This document shows positions 53,296 to 62,607 of a DNA stretch of 64,000 nucleotides, piece after piece. The DNA lies in contig NZ_CP043575.1 in NCBI RefSeq assembly GCF_014076495.1, positions 558,001 to 622,000 on the forward strand, given 5' to 3'. The position numbers and the translations under genes were made by a program. Positions within the stretch are counted from its first letter, which is position 1; each line of letters begins with the position of its first letter. This DNA is from Comamonas koreensis (GTDB lineage Bacteria > Pseudomonadota > Gammaproteobacteria > Burkholderiales > Burkholderiaceae_C). The notes under the pieces were generated by a model. That model was not told the DNA's origin, did not search any database, and saw nothing but the letters and a program-made list of their open reading frames with translations.

Positions 53296-53775
53296 ATGTT
53301 CATGGTCTTCAACCACCGCCGCCAGCCCCGCTGGCTATGGATGCGCGCCGCTTGCCTGGGCGCTGCCATATTGGTATCAACAGCCGCGATGGCCGTGGAC
53401 AACCCCGATGCCCCTGACCGCCTAGCCGCGTTTGAGCAGCGCATACAGCCGCTGGAGGCGGCCATCGGCAACCAGAACACGACGGCAGACATGCTGCGCG
53501 CCAGCAGCGCCTATGCCAAGCAACTCGATGTGGAGCTGAACCAGACCTACCGTGCGCTGATGGCCAAGGTGGGCGCCACCGGCGCGCAAAAGCTGCGCGC
53601 CGCGCAGCGCAACTGGCTGAGCTTTATGACCACCGAGGCCGCCTTTATCGACGGCACCTGGAACGCCCAGGACTTTGGCAGCTCCTCAGCGCTGTCGCGC
53701 AGCGAGTACCGCAACAGCCTGACCAAGGCGCGCATCGTCCAACTGCTGGGCTATCTGCGCGCCTATCCTGAATAA
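53296..53775 (+). CDS. Secreted LprI-like (DUF1311) protein
   Basis: A 159-residue protein with a signal peptide (WLWMRAACLGAAILVSTAAMA) and the LprI-like domain: a Tyr/Leu-rich helical repeat ending AAQRNWLSFMTTEAAF, as in lysozyme-inhibitor LprI relatives. AGGAGG lies just before the start. It probably acts in the periplasm; the target is unknown. It lies 35 bp after pbp1A, so co-transcription is possible. Confidence 0.75.
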   Translation: MFMVFNHRRQPRWLWMRAACLGAAILVSTAAMAVDNPDAPDRLAAFEQRIQPLEAAIGNQNTTADMLRASSAYAKQLDVELNQTYRALMAKVGATGAQKLRAAQRNWLSFMTTEAAFIDGTWNAQDFGSSSALSRSEYRNSLTKARIVQLLGYLRAYPE

Positions 53776-53788
53776 TGGATGTGTGCGG

Positions 53789-54631
53789 TCACTCTTCAAT
53801 GACTTCATGCACGCCGGAGCTGCCACGCTTCCAGTAGGCCGCTGCCTTGGTCCATTTGGGGTGGGCGCCATGCTCGGCAATCAGCGCTGCACGCAGCGCC
53901 TTGGCGGCCGTCGATTCCAGCGCTACCCAGTTGTAGTAATCGCCGGCTGGCGCATCGATCTGGCGCAAAGCCGCTAGCAGCCGCTGCGCATCGCCAGCTG
54001 GCTGGCCCTGGCGGTGCACCCAGTGCACCTGCAGGTCGGCAGCACTGTCCAGCTTTTGCTCGTCGGCTGCGTCATTCACCTCCACCACCACCACCGCCTG
54101 GGTGCCGGCAGGCAGCTCGCGCAGGCGGCGCGTGATCGCTGGCAGCGCCGCATCATCACCAATCAGCAGGTGCCCATCAAACGCCGTGGGCACGATGAAG
54201 GAGCCACGCGGCCCCGCAATACCCAGTGCATGCCCAGCGGCCGCCTGCAGCGCCCAGGCAGTGGCAGGGCCGGCCTCATGCACCGCAAAGTCAATCGCCA
54301 AGGTCTGCGCCTGCGCATCGTAAGAGTGGGGCGTGTAGTCCCGCATCGCCTCGCGCATCGCGGGCGGCAGGCCTTCGCTGCCGGGTGGCGGCAGCTGCAG
54401 CTCGCCATTGGAATCCGGAAACAGCAGCTTCACATGGTCATCAAAGCCCAGGCTGCTGAAACCCGCCAGGTCGGCACCCTGCAAACGGATGCGCAGCATA
54501 TGCGGCGTCAGCTGCTCCACCGACTCCACCGTAGTGCGGCGCAGCTTGATCTCATGGCGCGCCCGCTCAGGCGCACGCGCAGCCAGCAGCTCGGGGGAAG
54601 GGGAGGTGGGAAGGCTCAGTTGCAAGGGCAT
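53789..54631 (-). CDS. Siderophore-interacting FAD/NADPH ferric reductase
   Basis: A 280-residue SIP-family protein. FAD-binding segment: HMLRIRLQGADLAGFSSLGFDDHVKLLFP and the RDYTPHSYD motif; NAD(P)H-binding part: GPRGSFIVPTAFDGHLLIGDDAALPAITRRLRELP. It reduces ferric siderophores in the cytoplasm to release iron. The C-terminal HPKWTKAAAYWKRGSSGVHE is typical. A Fur-box-like sequence lies about 40 bp upstream, which fits iron regulation. Confidence 0.88.
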   Translation of the reverse strand: MPLQLSLPTSPSPELLAARAPERARHEIKLRRTTVESVEQLTPHMLRIRLQGADLAGFSSLGFDDHVKLLFPDSNGELQLPPPGSEGLPPAMREAMRDYTPHSYDAQAQTLAIDFAVHEAGPATAWALQAAAGHALGIAGPRGSFIVPTAFDGHLLIGDDAALPAITRRLRELPAGTQAVVVVEVNDAADEQKLDSAADLQVHWVHRQGQPAGDAQRLLAALRQIDAPAGDYYNWVALESTAAKALRAALIAEHGAHPKWTKAAAYWKRGSSGVHEVIEE

Positions 54632-54668
54632 GGTGTGTTCAATCCGTGTGTAAGATATATCTTTTATC

Positions 54669-54687
54669 TTAAATGAGAACCATTTCT
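54669..54687 (-). promoter_or_regulatory. Fur-box-like operator
   Basis: AAATGAGAACCATTT at 54,671-54,685 resembles the Fur consensus (AATGATAATCATT type) with GAGAA...TT pairing, upstream of the siderophore-reductase gene. The position suits repression by iron-loaded Fur. Confidence 0.55.
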
Positions 54688-55054
54688 GTGACTAGGGCGG
54701 GGTGGCAATCCCTGGTTGGGGTGTGGCTTTGGCGGGGGTGGGGTTGTCAAATGGAGGAGGGTGTGCGCAATGCTGGCTGTCTTTCATCCTTGATTGATGA
54801 AGAGGTCTCTCACCGCTGCTGCACGGCGCGGAACAGCGTGTCCTGATGGCAGCGCTTCTTACGTTCTCCGCTTGGTCTGTGTTGCATTCCACTGACTCGT
54901 CAGCGCAGCGTAAGCATTGCTGAATCAAATGCATAAAGTTATTGATATTAATTTTTTGATAGTTTTTTCTTGTGTGTTTTGTTAGGTTGGCGCTACTTCC
55001 ATGATTGCGCCGAACCACTGCAAAGCCAAAAACAGGGGCAAGAGGGATCTACAT
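54688..55054. other. Intergenic region before the rhs gene
   Basis: About 370 bp without a gene. It includes an AT-rich stretch at 54,930-54,985 (TTTTTTGATAGTTTTTTC) that may hold the rhs promoter. Confidence 0.4.
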
Positions 55055-58000
55055 ATGCCTAGCGCAAAGCACTGCGGCCTAAGAACGCTACAACCACCAA
55101 GGTCGTCCATCACCTGGGCTACCAGCCCATCCATGCGAGGGAGTCTGTTTGCCTACCTGCTGTCGAGCGCATTTTGGGCCTCCGCTCAAGGCATCTCAGG
55201 CATAGGCGCTTTCGCACCCAATACCGAGCTGGGCTTTACCCCGGTCGCCAAAGCCGGCGAGCCGCGCATCAACTGGATCAATGGCGAATACCAAGAGAGC
55301 AACACCGACCTGAGCGTCAAAGTGCTGGGCGGCAGCTTGGACATCGCCCGCTCCTGGAGCCAGGGGCGCTGGTGGCTCAACCCCGCCTGGGCACCGCTCA
55401 GCTTTGAGCTCGATCCGCTGGGCAGCGACGCCAAAGTGATAGAGCGGGTGGGAGTGCTCTACGAACGCAGCGGCCAAAGCGATCTGTACATGGCCAAGAG
55501 CAAAGGCAACGCCCCCGTCTATATCAAAAGGCTCAAGGATGCAGCTGGCCAGCACACCGGCTGGCAGTGGTACGACCGCTTTGGCAACACCATCCACTAC
55601 AGCGCAGACGGCGTCATCCAAAGCTATGCCAACGCCAGCGGCGTCAAAGTCAGCTTCGCCTACGACAGCGCCACCAGCGCCCGCATCCTGGACCACGGGG
55701 GCAAAACCATCTACACCGTCACCATGGCAGGGGGCCTGATCACAAGAATAGAAGACCTGGCTGGGCGCAGCGTCAGCTACCAATGGGCAGGCCAGCGCCT
55801 GGCCCAGGTCACCGACGTCATGGGCAACGCCTGGAAGTACGGGTACGACGCCAACGGCCAGATCACTAGCCGCACCGACCCGCTGGGTCTCAAGATCAGC
55901 GCCCAGTACATCCAAAGCATCCCCGCACCCGAGCCCATGCTGAGCCTGGGCAAGAAGGGCGTCACCATCGACCCCACAGGTACCAGCGGCACCACGCAAA
56001 AGCTCGCCAACCTCTGGGGCGGCGGACGCGTAGGCCAGTTTGACGGGCAAAGTGGCTGCGCATCAACGGGCGCCAACAACTACCTGCGCGAGCGCCGGGT
56101 GTTTGAAGTCACCTACACCGACTGCCGGGGCAACGCCACCGTCACCCAGTACGACCTGCAAGGCAATGAGCTCAGTCGCACCTTCAACGGTAAAAAGACC
56201 GCCTCCAACCAATGGGATGGCGCTTACAGCCAGAAATACACCAATGCCCGGGGCTACAGCACCACCACGACCTACGACAGCAACTACCAACCGCTGCAAA
56301 TCACCCATCCCGATGGCAGCGTGGAGAAGTACACGTATGAGCCCGTGTTTGGACGGCAGAGCAGCTACACCAACCAGTTGGGGGTTGTGAGTACCTGGCG
56401 CTATGACAGCAAAGGCAATGTCATCGAATGGGTGGAGGCCAAAGGCCTACCTGAGCAGCGCACCACCCTCTACACCTACGACCCCTACAGCCAGCTCACC
56501 AGCAGCACAAAGGGCGCGGGCGATGCGACCAAGGCGGATGCGATTACCCAAAGCTGGCAGTACGACAGTGCGGGCAACGTGACCGCCCAAACCGATGGGG
56601 AGGGGCACACGAGAACGATGGCGTATGACTTGCGCGGGGCCCCCACCAGCAAGACCGATGCACTGAACCGCACAACCAGCCTGGAGGTGGATGCCGCTGG
56701 CAATGTGACCAAGGCCTCCAATCCATTGGGCCACGCTACCCAAATCCGCTATGACGCGAGAGGCAGGCGCACCCATGTCATCAGCCCCATGGGCAACACC
56801 CAGGTCACCCGCTACGACCAGCGGGGCCGAGTGATTGAAATCCTGGCACCAGGCGAGACCGAAGGCGCGGGCCGCAGAACCGCCTATGACAGCAATGGCT
56901 GGCCTATCCAGTCGATCAGCCCAAGCGGCCTGGTCACAGAAACCACCTATGACGCGAGAGGCCGCATTCAGGCCACCAAGGACCCTGCAGGCAACACCAC
57001 CAGCTACGAATACGGGGCAGATGATACCGAGCAGGCAGGGCTGCTGATAGCCACCCAGTACCCCACCTACAAAGAGACCTACCGGTATGACCAACAGGGT
57101 AGGCTAACGGCGACCACCCAGCACCTGGGTGGCGGAGAGAGTCGCACACAAAGCCAAACCTATGATGTGCTGGGCCAGCGTGTAGCGAGCACCGATCCTG
57201 CAGGCAAGACCACGCTGGTTGAGTACGATGCACTGGGCAGAAAGATCAAGGGCACGGACCCCGCAGGGCAAGCCACTAAACAAAGCTGGGATGCCTTTGA
57301 CCAGCTGACCAGCCTCAGGGATGCCAATGGCAACACCCACCGGTTCGAGTACGACAAATCAGGACAGCAGACCAAAGAAATTCGCCCCATGGGCGAAGCC
57401 ATTGCCTACCGCTACGACGCTGCCCATCAACTGATCTTGCGCACCGATGCAGGAGGCAATACCCGCAGCTACAGCTACGACGCGGCCGGCCGCATGACGC
57501 AAGCGCAACACCAGCTTGGCGGCACCACGCTCGATGAGAAAACCAGCTACCGGTACGACAACGATGGGCGCCTTGCTGCCTACGAACAGCAAGATGGCAA
57601 CGGCCAACTTATCAGCAGCGCCAGCTACAGCCACGATGCCCAAGGGCGTACGGCACAAAGCCAAACAACGTATGGCAAGGTAGAAGGATCAGGGAGCTTC
57701 AGCTTCACCACAGGCCAAAGCTTTAACAGCGACGGCCAACTGGCTAGCCACACCTACCCCGACGGCAGCACGCAAACCTATAGCTACACCAAGGGGCAGC
57801 TCGCCAACATCACGCTACCCAACAGCAGCGAGATCCGCTACCAAAATTACCAGTGGAATATGCCCACGGTCATTCAAACCCCAGGAGCAACCAAATCCTT
57901 GGCGCTGGATGCCCTGCAACGCCCCACCCGCATCCAGGTCAAAAACAGCAGCAACCAGGTACTGGCCAGCAAGGCCTATCAATACGACAAGGCTGGCAAT

Positions 58001-59332
58001 ATCACCCAGATCGACAGCGACCTGGGCACCACCCAATATGGCTATGACAACCTGGACCGCCTCACCCAGGCAATCCCAGACCAAAGCCTGCAAGGCCTGG
58101 GCCTGCCCAGCGAACACTATGGCTATGACGCCGTAGGCAATCGCACCAGCAGCGCGCACCAGCCGGGCGCCTGGAGCTACAACGCCGACAACCAAATGGT
58201 CCGTTACCCCAGCAAAACACCGTTTAGCCCAAGCCCTGCGGTAGACACCCAGGTGAGCTACACCCCGCAGGGCCATACCCAGCAGGAAACGAGTGGGCAG
58301 GACAGCAAGACCTACCGCTATAACGCGGCCGAGCGACTGATCACCTACGAGAGCAGTGATGGCACCCTAGCCCATTACCGCTATGACCCGTTCGGCCGCA
58401 GAATCAGCAAGAGCGTGACCAAAGACGCGGCCACGCAAGTGACCTACTTTGTCTACAGCGAGCAGGCGCTGATGGGAGAGCTGGATAAGGATGGCAAGCT
58501 GCAGCGAGCCTATGGGTTCAATCCGGTTGCGGGTCAAAAAGGGCTGTGGAGCACGGATCCGGTTTGGCAGGCGGAGGCGGTAAATAGTGGGCTAGCGACT
58601 TCTCAAACGGGCTATCACTATCTGCATACGGACCATCTGGGTACGCCTGATGTAGCGACAGATAAGGCCGGCACGATTACATGGAAAAAGATCAGTGAAG
58701 CGTTTGGAATCACTCAAGCTGTGGAAAGTGTTGCGCAAGTCAATCTCCGATTCCCCGGGCAATATTTTGATGAAGAGAATAAAAGTGTCTACAATTTTAA
58801 TAGAAATTATCGACAAAATGCGGGCAGATATTTGCAGGGGGATCCTATAAGATTAAAAGGTGGTATTAATTTTTACAAATATAGCAATGCCAATCCTTTA
58901 ATATATTTTGATGATAAAGGGCTAACAGCCGGGGGGTGGGGGTTGATGCCAGTTCCGCCTGCAGGGGATGTTAATACAATATACTGCAAAGATGGTCGAC
59001 TGGAATTGTATATTATTCCTGGCGAAAATTATAGCAAATGTCCCGCAATTGAAAAATGTTTAAGAGTTCATGAGGATACTCACAGACGGGATGCAATTAG
59101 CTTTGATCCTAAAATATGTGATGGTGTAAATGGCAATGCTGTTGGATACTATGGAGAGGATGGGAAATCATACAAAATAGCTGAATACACTAAAAATGCA
59201 GAGATTCGTGCTCTTGACAATCAAATTGCATGTTTAAAAGCATCCGTTTCCGAAGGGTGCGATGCATATTGCCAAGGCTGGATTAGAGATGAAATCATCA
59301 GGAACGAAAATTTAAAAATCAAAGTGCGATAA
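55055..59332 (+). CDS. rhs: Exported Rhs/YD-repeat protein with zincin toxin tip
   Basis: About 1,425 residues. ATG 55,055 has AGAGGG 8 bp upstream; the inner ATG 55,133 would give a tighter signal peptide (MRGSLFAYLLSSAFWASAQG). Long YD-repeat barrel follows (YDARGR, YDAAGR, YDNLDR types), then the Rhs core: HLGTPDVATDKAGTITW, RFPGQYFDEENKSVYNFNRNY, GRYLQGDPIRLKGGINFYKY. Beyond the core (from about 58,900) the tip carries HEDTH at 59,069-59,083 (an HExxH zinc-protease motif) and a downstream Glu (KNAEIRALDNQIACL). The DNA turns AT-rich from about 58,740. Predicted contact-dependent or secreted antibacterial protease. Confidence 0.85.
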   Translation: MPSAKHCGLRTLQPPRSSITWATSPSMRGSLFAYLLSSAFWASAQGISGIGAFAPNTELGFTPVAKAGEPRINWINGEYQESNTDLSVKVLGGSLDIARSWSQGRWWLNPAWAPLSFELDPLGSDAKVIERVGVLYERSGQSDLYMAKSKGNAPVYIKRLKDAAGQHTGWQWYDRFGNTIHYSADGVIQSYANASGVKVSFAYDSATSARILDHGGKTIYTVTMAGGLITRIEDLAGRSVSYQWAGQRLAQVTDVMGNAWKYGYDANGQITSRTDPLGLKISAQYIQSIPAPEPMLSLGKKGVTIDPTGTSGTTQKLANLWGGGRVGQFDGQSGCASTGANNYLRERRVFEVTYTDCRGNATVTQYDLQGNELSRTFNGKKTASNQWDGAYSQKYTNARGYSTTTTYDSNYQPLQITHPDGSVEKYTYEPVFGRQSSYTNQLGVVSTWRYDSKGNVIEWVEAKGLPEQRTTLYTYDPYSQLTSSTKGAGDATKADAITQSWQYDSAGNVTAQTDGEGHTRTMAYDLRGAPTSKTDALNRTTSLEVDAAGNVTKASNPLGHATQIRYDARGRRTHVISPMGNTQVTRYDQRGRVIEILAPGETEGAGRRTAYDSNGWPIQSISPSGLVTETTYDARGRIQATKDPAGNTTSYEYGADDTEQAGLLIATQYPTYKETYRYDQQGRLTATTQHLGGGESRTQSQTYDVLGQRVASTDPAGKTTLVEYDALGRKIKGTDPAGQATKQSWDAFDQLTSLRDANGNTHRFEYDKSGQQTKEIRPMGEAIAYRYDAAHQLILRTDAGGNTRSYSYDAAGRMTQAQHQLGGTTLDEKTSYRYDNDGRLAAYEQQDGNGQLISSASYSHDAQGRTAQSQTTYGKVEGSGSFSFTTGQSFNSDGQLASHTYPDGSTQTYSYTKGQLANITLPNSSEIRYQNYQWNMPTVIQTPGATKSLALDALQRPTRIQVKNSSNQVLASKAYQYDKAGNITQIDSDLGTTQYGYDNLDRLTQAIPDQSLQGLGLPSEHYGYDAVGNRTSSAHQPGAWSYNADNQMVRYPSKTPFSPSPAVDTQVSYTPQGHTQQETSGQDSKTYRYNAAERLITYESSDGTLAHYRYDPFGRRISKSVTKDAATQVTYFVYSEQALMGELDKDGKLQRAYGFNPVAGQKGLWSTDPVWQAEAVNSGLATSQTGYHYLHTDHLGTPDVATDKAGTITWKKISEAFGITQAVESVAQVNLRFPGQYFDEENKSVYNFNRNYRQNAGRYLQGDPIRLKGGINFYKYSNANPLIYFDDKGLTAGGWGLMPVPPAGDVNTIYCKDGRLELYIIPGENYSKCPAIEKCLRVHEDTHRRDAISFDPKICDGVNGNAVGYYGEDGKSYKIAEYTKNAEIRALDNQIACLKASVSEGCDAYCQGWIRDEIIRNENLKIKVR

Positions 59333-59352
59333 GGAACGTATTGGGGGTAATT

Positions 59353-59796
59353 ATGAAGATAATTTTATTCTTTGCGATAGCTTGTTATGCTGGAGCATCC
59401 ATGGCAAAAAGCGATTGCCCAGTCGAATTTTTCTTAATTGAAGAAAACAATGGAAGGGTCGAGTTGGGTCTCAGGAATAATATGAGTGAACCCCATAATA
59501 TTCAATATGATCGGTTGCCTTGGGTGCTTTCGTCTGGCGGTGTGGAATTCCATGTATCTGTTGACGGCAAAAGAATTCAACAGGTGCATGGAGTCGGACG
59601 AAATACATTGATTTTAAAATTGGGTCCTAAATCTTCAATATCTAGTGAGGTTGATATAGGTTATTTATCCTCGCTTTACTCTGGAATTTCTATTGATAGA
59701 GTTTCAATTGCATGGGAATACGGTATTCCAAATAGTGAGATTTTTGAAAAGCATTGCCGTCGTTTCGAGGGGGTGCTCAAATCTCCTCCCACATAA
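59353..59796 (+). CDS. Secreted small protein, candidate immunity to the Rhs tip
   Basis: A 147-residue protein with a signal peptide (MKIILFFAIACYAGASMA) and a beta-rich mature part with two cysteines (SDCPVEFF, EKHCRRF). No family recognised. It begins 20 bp after the rhs stop, shares its AT-rich composition and fits the usual toxin-immunity order. Periplasmic location would match a toxin acting in the periplasm. The immunity role is inferred from position only. Confidence 0.6.
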   Translation: MKIILFFAIACYAGASMAKSDCPVEFFLIEENNGRVELGLRNNMSEPHNIQYDRLPWVLSSGGVEFHVSVDGKRIQQVHGVGRNTLILKLGPKSSISSEVDIGYLSSLYSGISIDRVSIAWEYGIPNSEIFEKHCRRFEGVLKSPPT

Positions 59797-59865
59797 AACT
59801 ATCAAATCATAAGTGGGATTTTTAATGCTGCAAATGTGAGAGCTAATGATAAAGGCGATTGATAT

Positions 59866-60315
59866 TAATTTTTATGGGCGCTGGATAGCTTAAGCGCATC
59901 GGTTCAGCCGTGCCCTGTGCATGTTAGCGTTGAGTCAAAAAATAACGATGTGTTAGTCGTCTCGATCGATAGCATCTCGTCCCGAGACTTGGACATTCTC
60001 TACGATTTTCTTTCTTAGTCCATATTCGTTTTCGGAATAAACTATTCTGCGAAATACAGAGAGGCGAAAACAGAGATTAGACCTATATATGCCTTTGGAC
60101 ACCGCTCGGAGATTTTTGTGCTTAAGGCAAATACTTCTATGCAGCAAGAAGTATCTTTATACAAGCGCTTTAATGATCTGAAATCAGATGCTGGAGTTGT
60201 TGATGTAGCTTGGGTCTACAGATTTCCGGAGCCGGGAAAAGGGACAGAGGGCTGCGCTCAGTTCAAAGGCCAATTTTCTATTTTTGACACACCCACCAAA
60301 CGGACTTCAGAATGA
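59866..60315 (+). pseudogene. Decayed AT-rich gene after the Rhs locus
   Basis: One frame reads HVSVESKNNDVLVVSIDSISSRDLDILYDFLS, a TAG at 60,016, then IFVFGINYSAKYREAK ... KANTSMQQEVSLYKRFNDLKSDAGVVDVAWVYRFPEPGKG to a stop at 60,315. The composition matches the Rhs tip. It may be an old orphan immunity or tip gene; no homology is claimed. Confidence 0.35.
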
Positions 60316-60420
60316 AGTCGTTCGACTAGTAGCATTTGGAGGTGGTGTGTTCACTGCTTTCTGGGATGCGGCGAGAGGCATGTGCAGATGGGATGCCAGC
60401 AGCCGTTTTTCCTGCTTCTC
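60316..60420. other. Junction between AT-rich Rhs tail and GC-rich chromosome
   Basis: Composition rises again to chromosomal GC. No gene is visible. Confidence 0.4.
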
Positions 60421-60693
60421 TCAGCGCCTGCGCCAACCCGAACCCGAACTTGGCGCAGATTCCCAAGCACCCGTCACCCTTCCCCCACCCCCGCTATACA
60501 CCCCCCGCGTAAACGCCTCCTCAAACACCGAATACCCCGACCAATCACTGTGCGCAAAATGCAGAGGCCCGGTGCTTGGGGTGGGCAGGGCCTGGAGGCG
60601 TTCGCCGTTGATCAGCGCTGGGCGCTTGGCGCTGTTGGTGGGTTGGCCGATGCGGCTCGGCACGGTCTGGGGGCCGGGGCGGGGGATGTCCAT
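60421..60693 (-). pseudogene. C-terminal remnant of a flavin amine oxidase-like protein
   Basis: The minus strand encodes GPLHFAHSDWSGYSVFEEAFTRGVYSG, resembling the closing FAD-binding motif of amine oxidases (lhFAg...gy-vFEeA...G). The upstream part is not open in this frame, so only a remnant is left. Assignment is by motif. Confidence 0.45.
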
Positions 60694-61048
60694 CGCGTGG
60701 CCTTAGCGCCTGGCCTCGACGTTGCTGGTTTTTTGGTAAATGTCGGCGTGTGCGCGGGTCAAGGGTGGCCGGGGTTTGGTTGCGCGCAGCTTCCCAGCCT
60801 TGGGCAAGCATTTGTTGGTGGGCGGTGCTGGCGCCGGGCTGGTTGGCGCCAAGCGGGCTAATCGCAGGTGAGAACGGTGGGAAGGATGGCGATTTCTGGT
60901 CGGCGCATGGCTAAGCCGGGGCGTTGCTAAAGGCTGGGGACCGCGAGGAGCAGGGGCGCGGTCAGTGAAGCAACGATTCACAGAGAGGCATGGGCGTGTG
61001 ACCTGGATGTGCCCATGGAGTCGCCTGGCAAAGCTTGTGTTGCCTGCA
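60694..61048. other. Stretch without a supported gene
   Basis: About 355 GC-rich bases. Open frames here look like composition-driven shadows; no ribosome-binding site or motif supports any. Confidence 0.35.
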
Positions 61049-61786
61049 CTAAAACCTGGTGGCAAGTTGCAATTGGTAGAAATCGTGGAAGACGTCTACC
61101 GGTGCGGAAGTGGCCAGTGGTAGTAGCGGAAAGCATTGTGCGGGATTGTCTGCGCTGGCTTGACTGTCGACCCGCTGAAGGAACGCTGCCGCAGCGCTCT
61201 TTCGGACGCCGCCGTGGCGGTTCAAAAACTGGCCCCACAGTGGCATGTTGCGAAATCGGTTGCTGGCCACCATTGCGTGCGCGGTGTAAGGCGGAGGAAA
61301 CAGCCGCTTGTAGGCTGGCAAGTGGTAGAGCCAGGAGACACCCGCTATCTGCCTGGCTGATGGTTGCTCGGCGCGAACATGGGCCACGAGTGCAGCGAGC
61401 TCCGATAAGCGCAACCCCATGCGTTCGTCGCTCAAGGGTCCCTGCAAACTGTGGTCGTCGTTGTGGAAGTGAAGCCGGATCTGACCCGGCTCCCCCAAAG
61501 CATACGAAAAACAGCCGAATGTTGCGATTACCGAGTCGGGACGGTCAAGGTGCGGACGCTGGGTGTAGACATGGTAGGTCCATGCACCAAGGTCCGGATG
61601 GTCTTTCAGTCCCGCAATGTAGGCCGCCCACATGGGATGGTTGGGGTTGAAATCTCGACGGCCCACCAATCTGACATAGAAATTCGTGTAGTCGAGCAGG
61701 GCCGTCTCCAGCTTCAGGTTCGCCAGTACCGCGATCTTTCTGGCGAAGTAGATCTGGAGATCAAAAAATTCCTTGGCGTAAGCCAT
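61049..61786 (-). CDS. Conserved-looking hypothetical protein
   Basis: A 245-residue protein from ATG 61,786 (MAYAKEFFDLQIYFARKIAVLANLKLETALLDYTNFYVRL). Other marked segments: HPMWAAYIAGLKDHPDLGAWTYHVYTQRP and IRLHFHNDDHSLQGPLSDER. No membrane segments or signal. The clean codon pattern and mixed helix/strand profile indicate a real gene; I do not recognise a family. Confidence 0.6.
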   Translation of the reverse strand: MAYAKEFFDLQIYFARKIAVLANLKLETALLDYTNFYVRLVGRRDFNPNHPMWAAYIAGLKDHPDLGAWTYHVYTQRPHLDRPDSVIATFGCFSYALGEPGQIRLHFHNDDHSLQGPLSDERMGLRLSELAALVAHVRAEQPSARQIAGVSWLYHLPAYKRLFPPPYTAHAMVASNRFRNMPLWGQFLNRHGGVRKSAAAAFLQRVDSQASADNPAQCFPLLPLATSAPVDVFHDFYQLQLATRF

Positions 61787-61932
61787 CGCAGTAGCACTCC
61801 ATGAGATTGCCGTTACGTTCGGATTTTGGGGCCTTGAACCGGGAATCGAGCCAGCCATATCGATGAACCGTTTGCTAGGCCCTCCGTCCTGGCGATGATT
61901 CAGACAAATGGAGTCCCACACACTGCGTGCGA

Positions 61933-62538
61933 TCAGCCGTCCACCGGCTCGGTAGCCGCCACGGATGGGCGCTGTTGCATCTTCGCAAACCATGCCGCCA
62001 GCTGCGGTGCCTGTTCGCGCCATCCCAGCGTCTCGAAACGGTAATCGATGTAGCCCAGCGCGCAGACGAGGGTCAGATGGCCGATGCCAAAGGCGCGCGC
62101 CTCCAGCGCCGGGACCTCGCCCTCTAGCAGATCCAGGCTGGCGCGGGTCTTGTGCTCGAACGCGGCCAATAGGGCCGCCAGCGGCACGGCGCGCTCGCGC
62201 TCGTTGCGCCACAGAATCAGCGCATCGAGCAGGCCGTCACCCAGCGCATGCCAGCGCAGCGCCGCCCAGCGGGCGTCGCCTTCCCGAGGGAACAGCGAGC
62301 CGCTGGCCAGATCGTCCAGGTATTCGCAGATGACGACCGAGTCAAACAGCGTCCGGCCGTCGTCCAGGATCAGTGTCGGGATCTTGGACAGCGGATTGTC
62401 CTGCATCAGGGCTGCATTGGGCTTGAGCATCGCGGCCACGGAGCGGACCAGCTGGAGCTGCTGCGTCAGCTGCAGCTCATGGGCGCAGATCATGACTTTT
62501 CGGACATACGGCGATTTGGGGGACCAGTGCAGTTGCAT
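61933..62538 (-). CDS. Glutathione S-transferase family protein
   Basis: A 201-residue protein: thioredoxin-like N-terminus MQLHWSPKSPYVRKVMICAHEL with the cis-Pro/SNAIL-type motif NPLSKIPTLILDDGRTLFDSVVICEYLDD, and a helical C-terminus (FGIGHLTLVCALGYIDYRF). Conjugates or reduces substrates with glutathione in the cytoplasm; the substrate is unknown. It lies 69 bp after the CoA-transferase gene on the same strand. Confidence 0.85.
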   Translation of the reverse strand: MQLHWSPKSPYVRKVMICAHELQLTQQLQLVRSVAAMLKPNAALMQDNPLSKIPTLILDDGRTLFDSVVICEYLDDLASGSLFPREGDARWAALRWHALGDGLLDALILWRNERERAVPLAALLAAFEHKTRASLDLLEGEVPALEARAFGIGHLTLVCALGYIDYRFETLGWREQAPQLAAWFAKMQQRPSVAATEPVDG

Positions 62539-62607
62539 AGAAAACCTGGAAGTGAAGACAGAAGAGCGCACCGGCGCTGGCGCGCATGGCATTGGCCGGT
62601 TCAGAGG

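Noticed and set aside
60382..60861. Plus-strand frame of 159 codons
   Set aside because: Shadow of the minus-strand amine-oxidase remnant; no start signals or motif.
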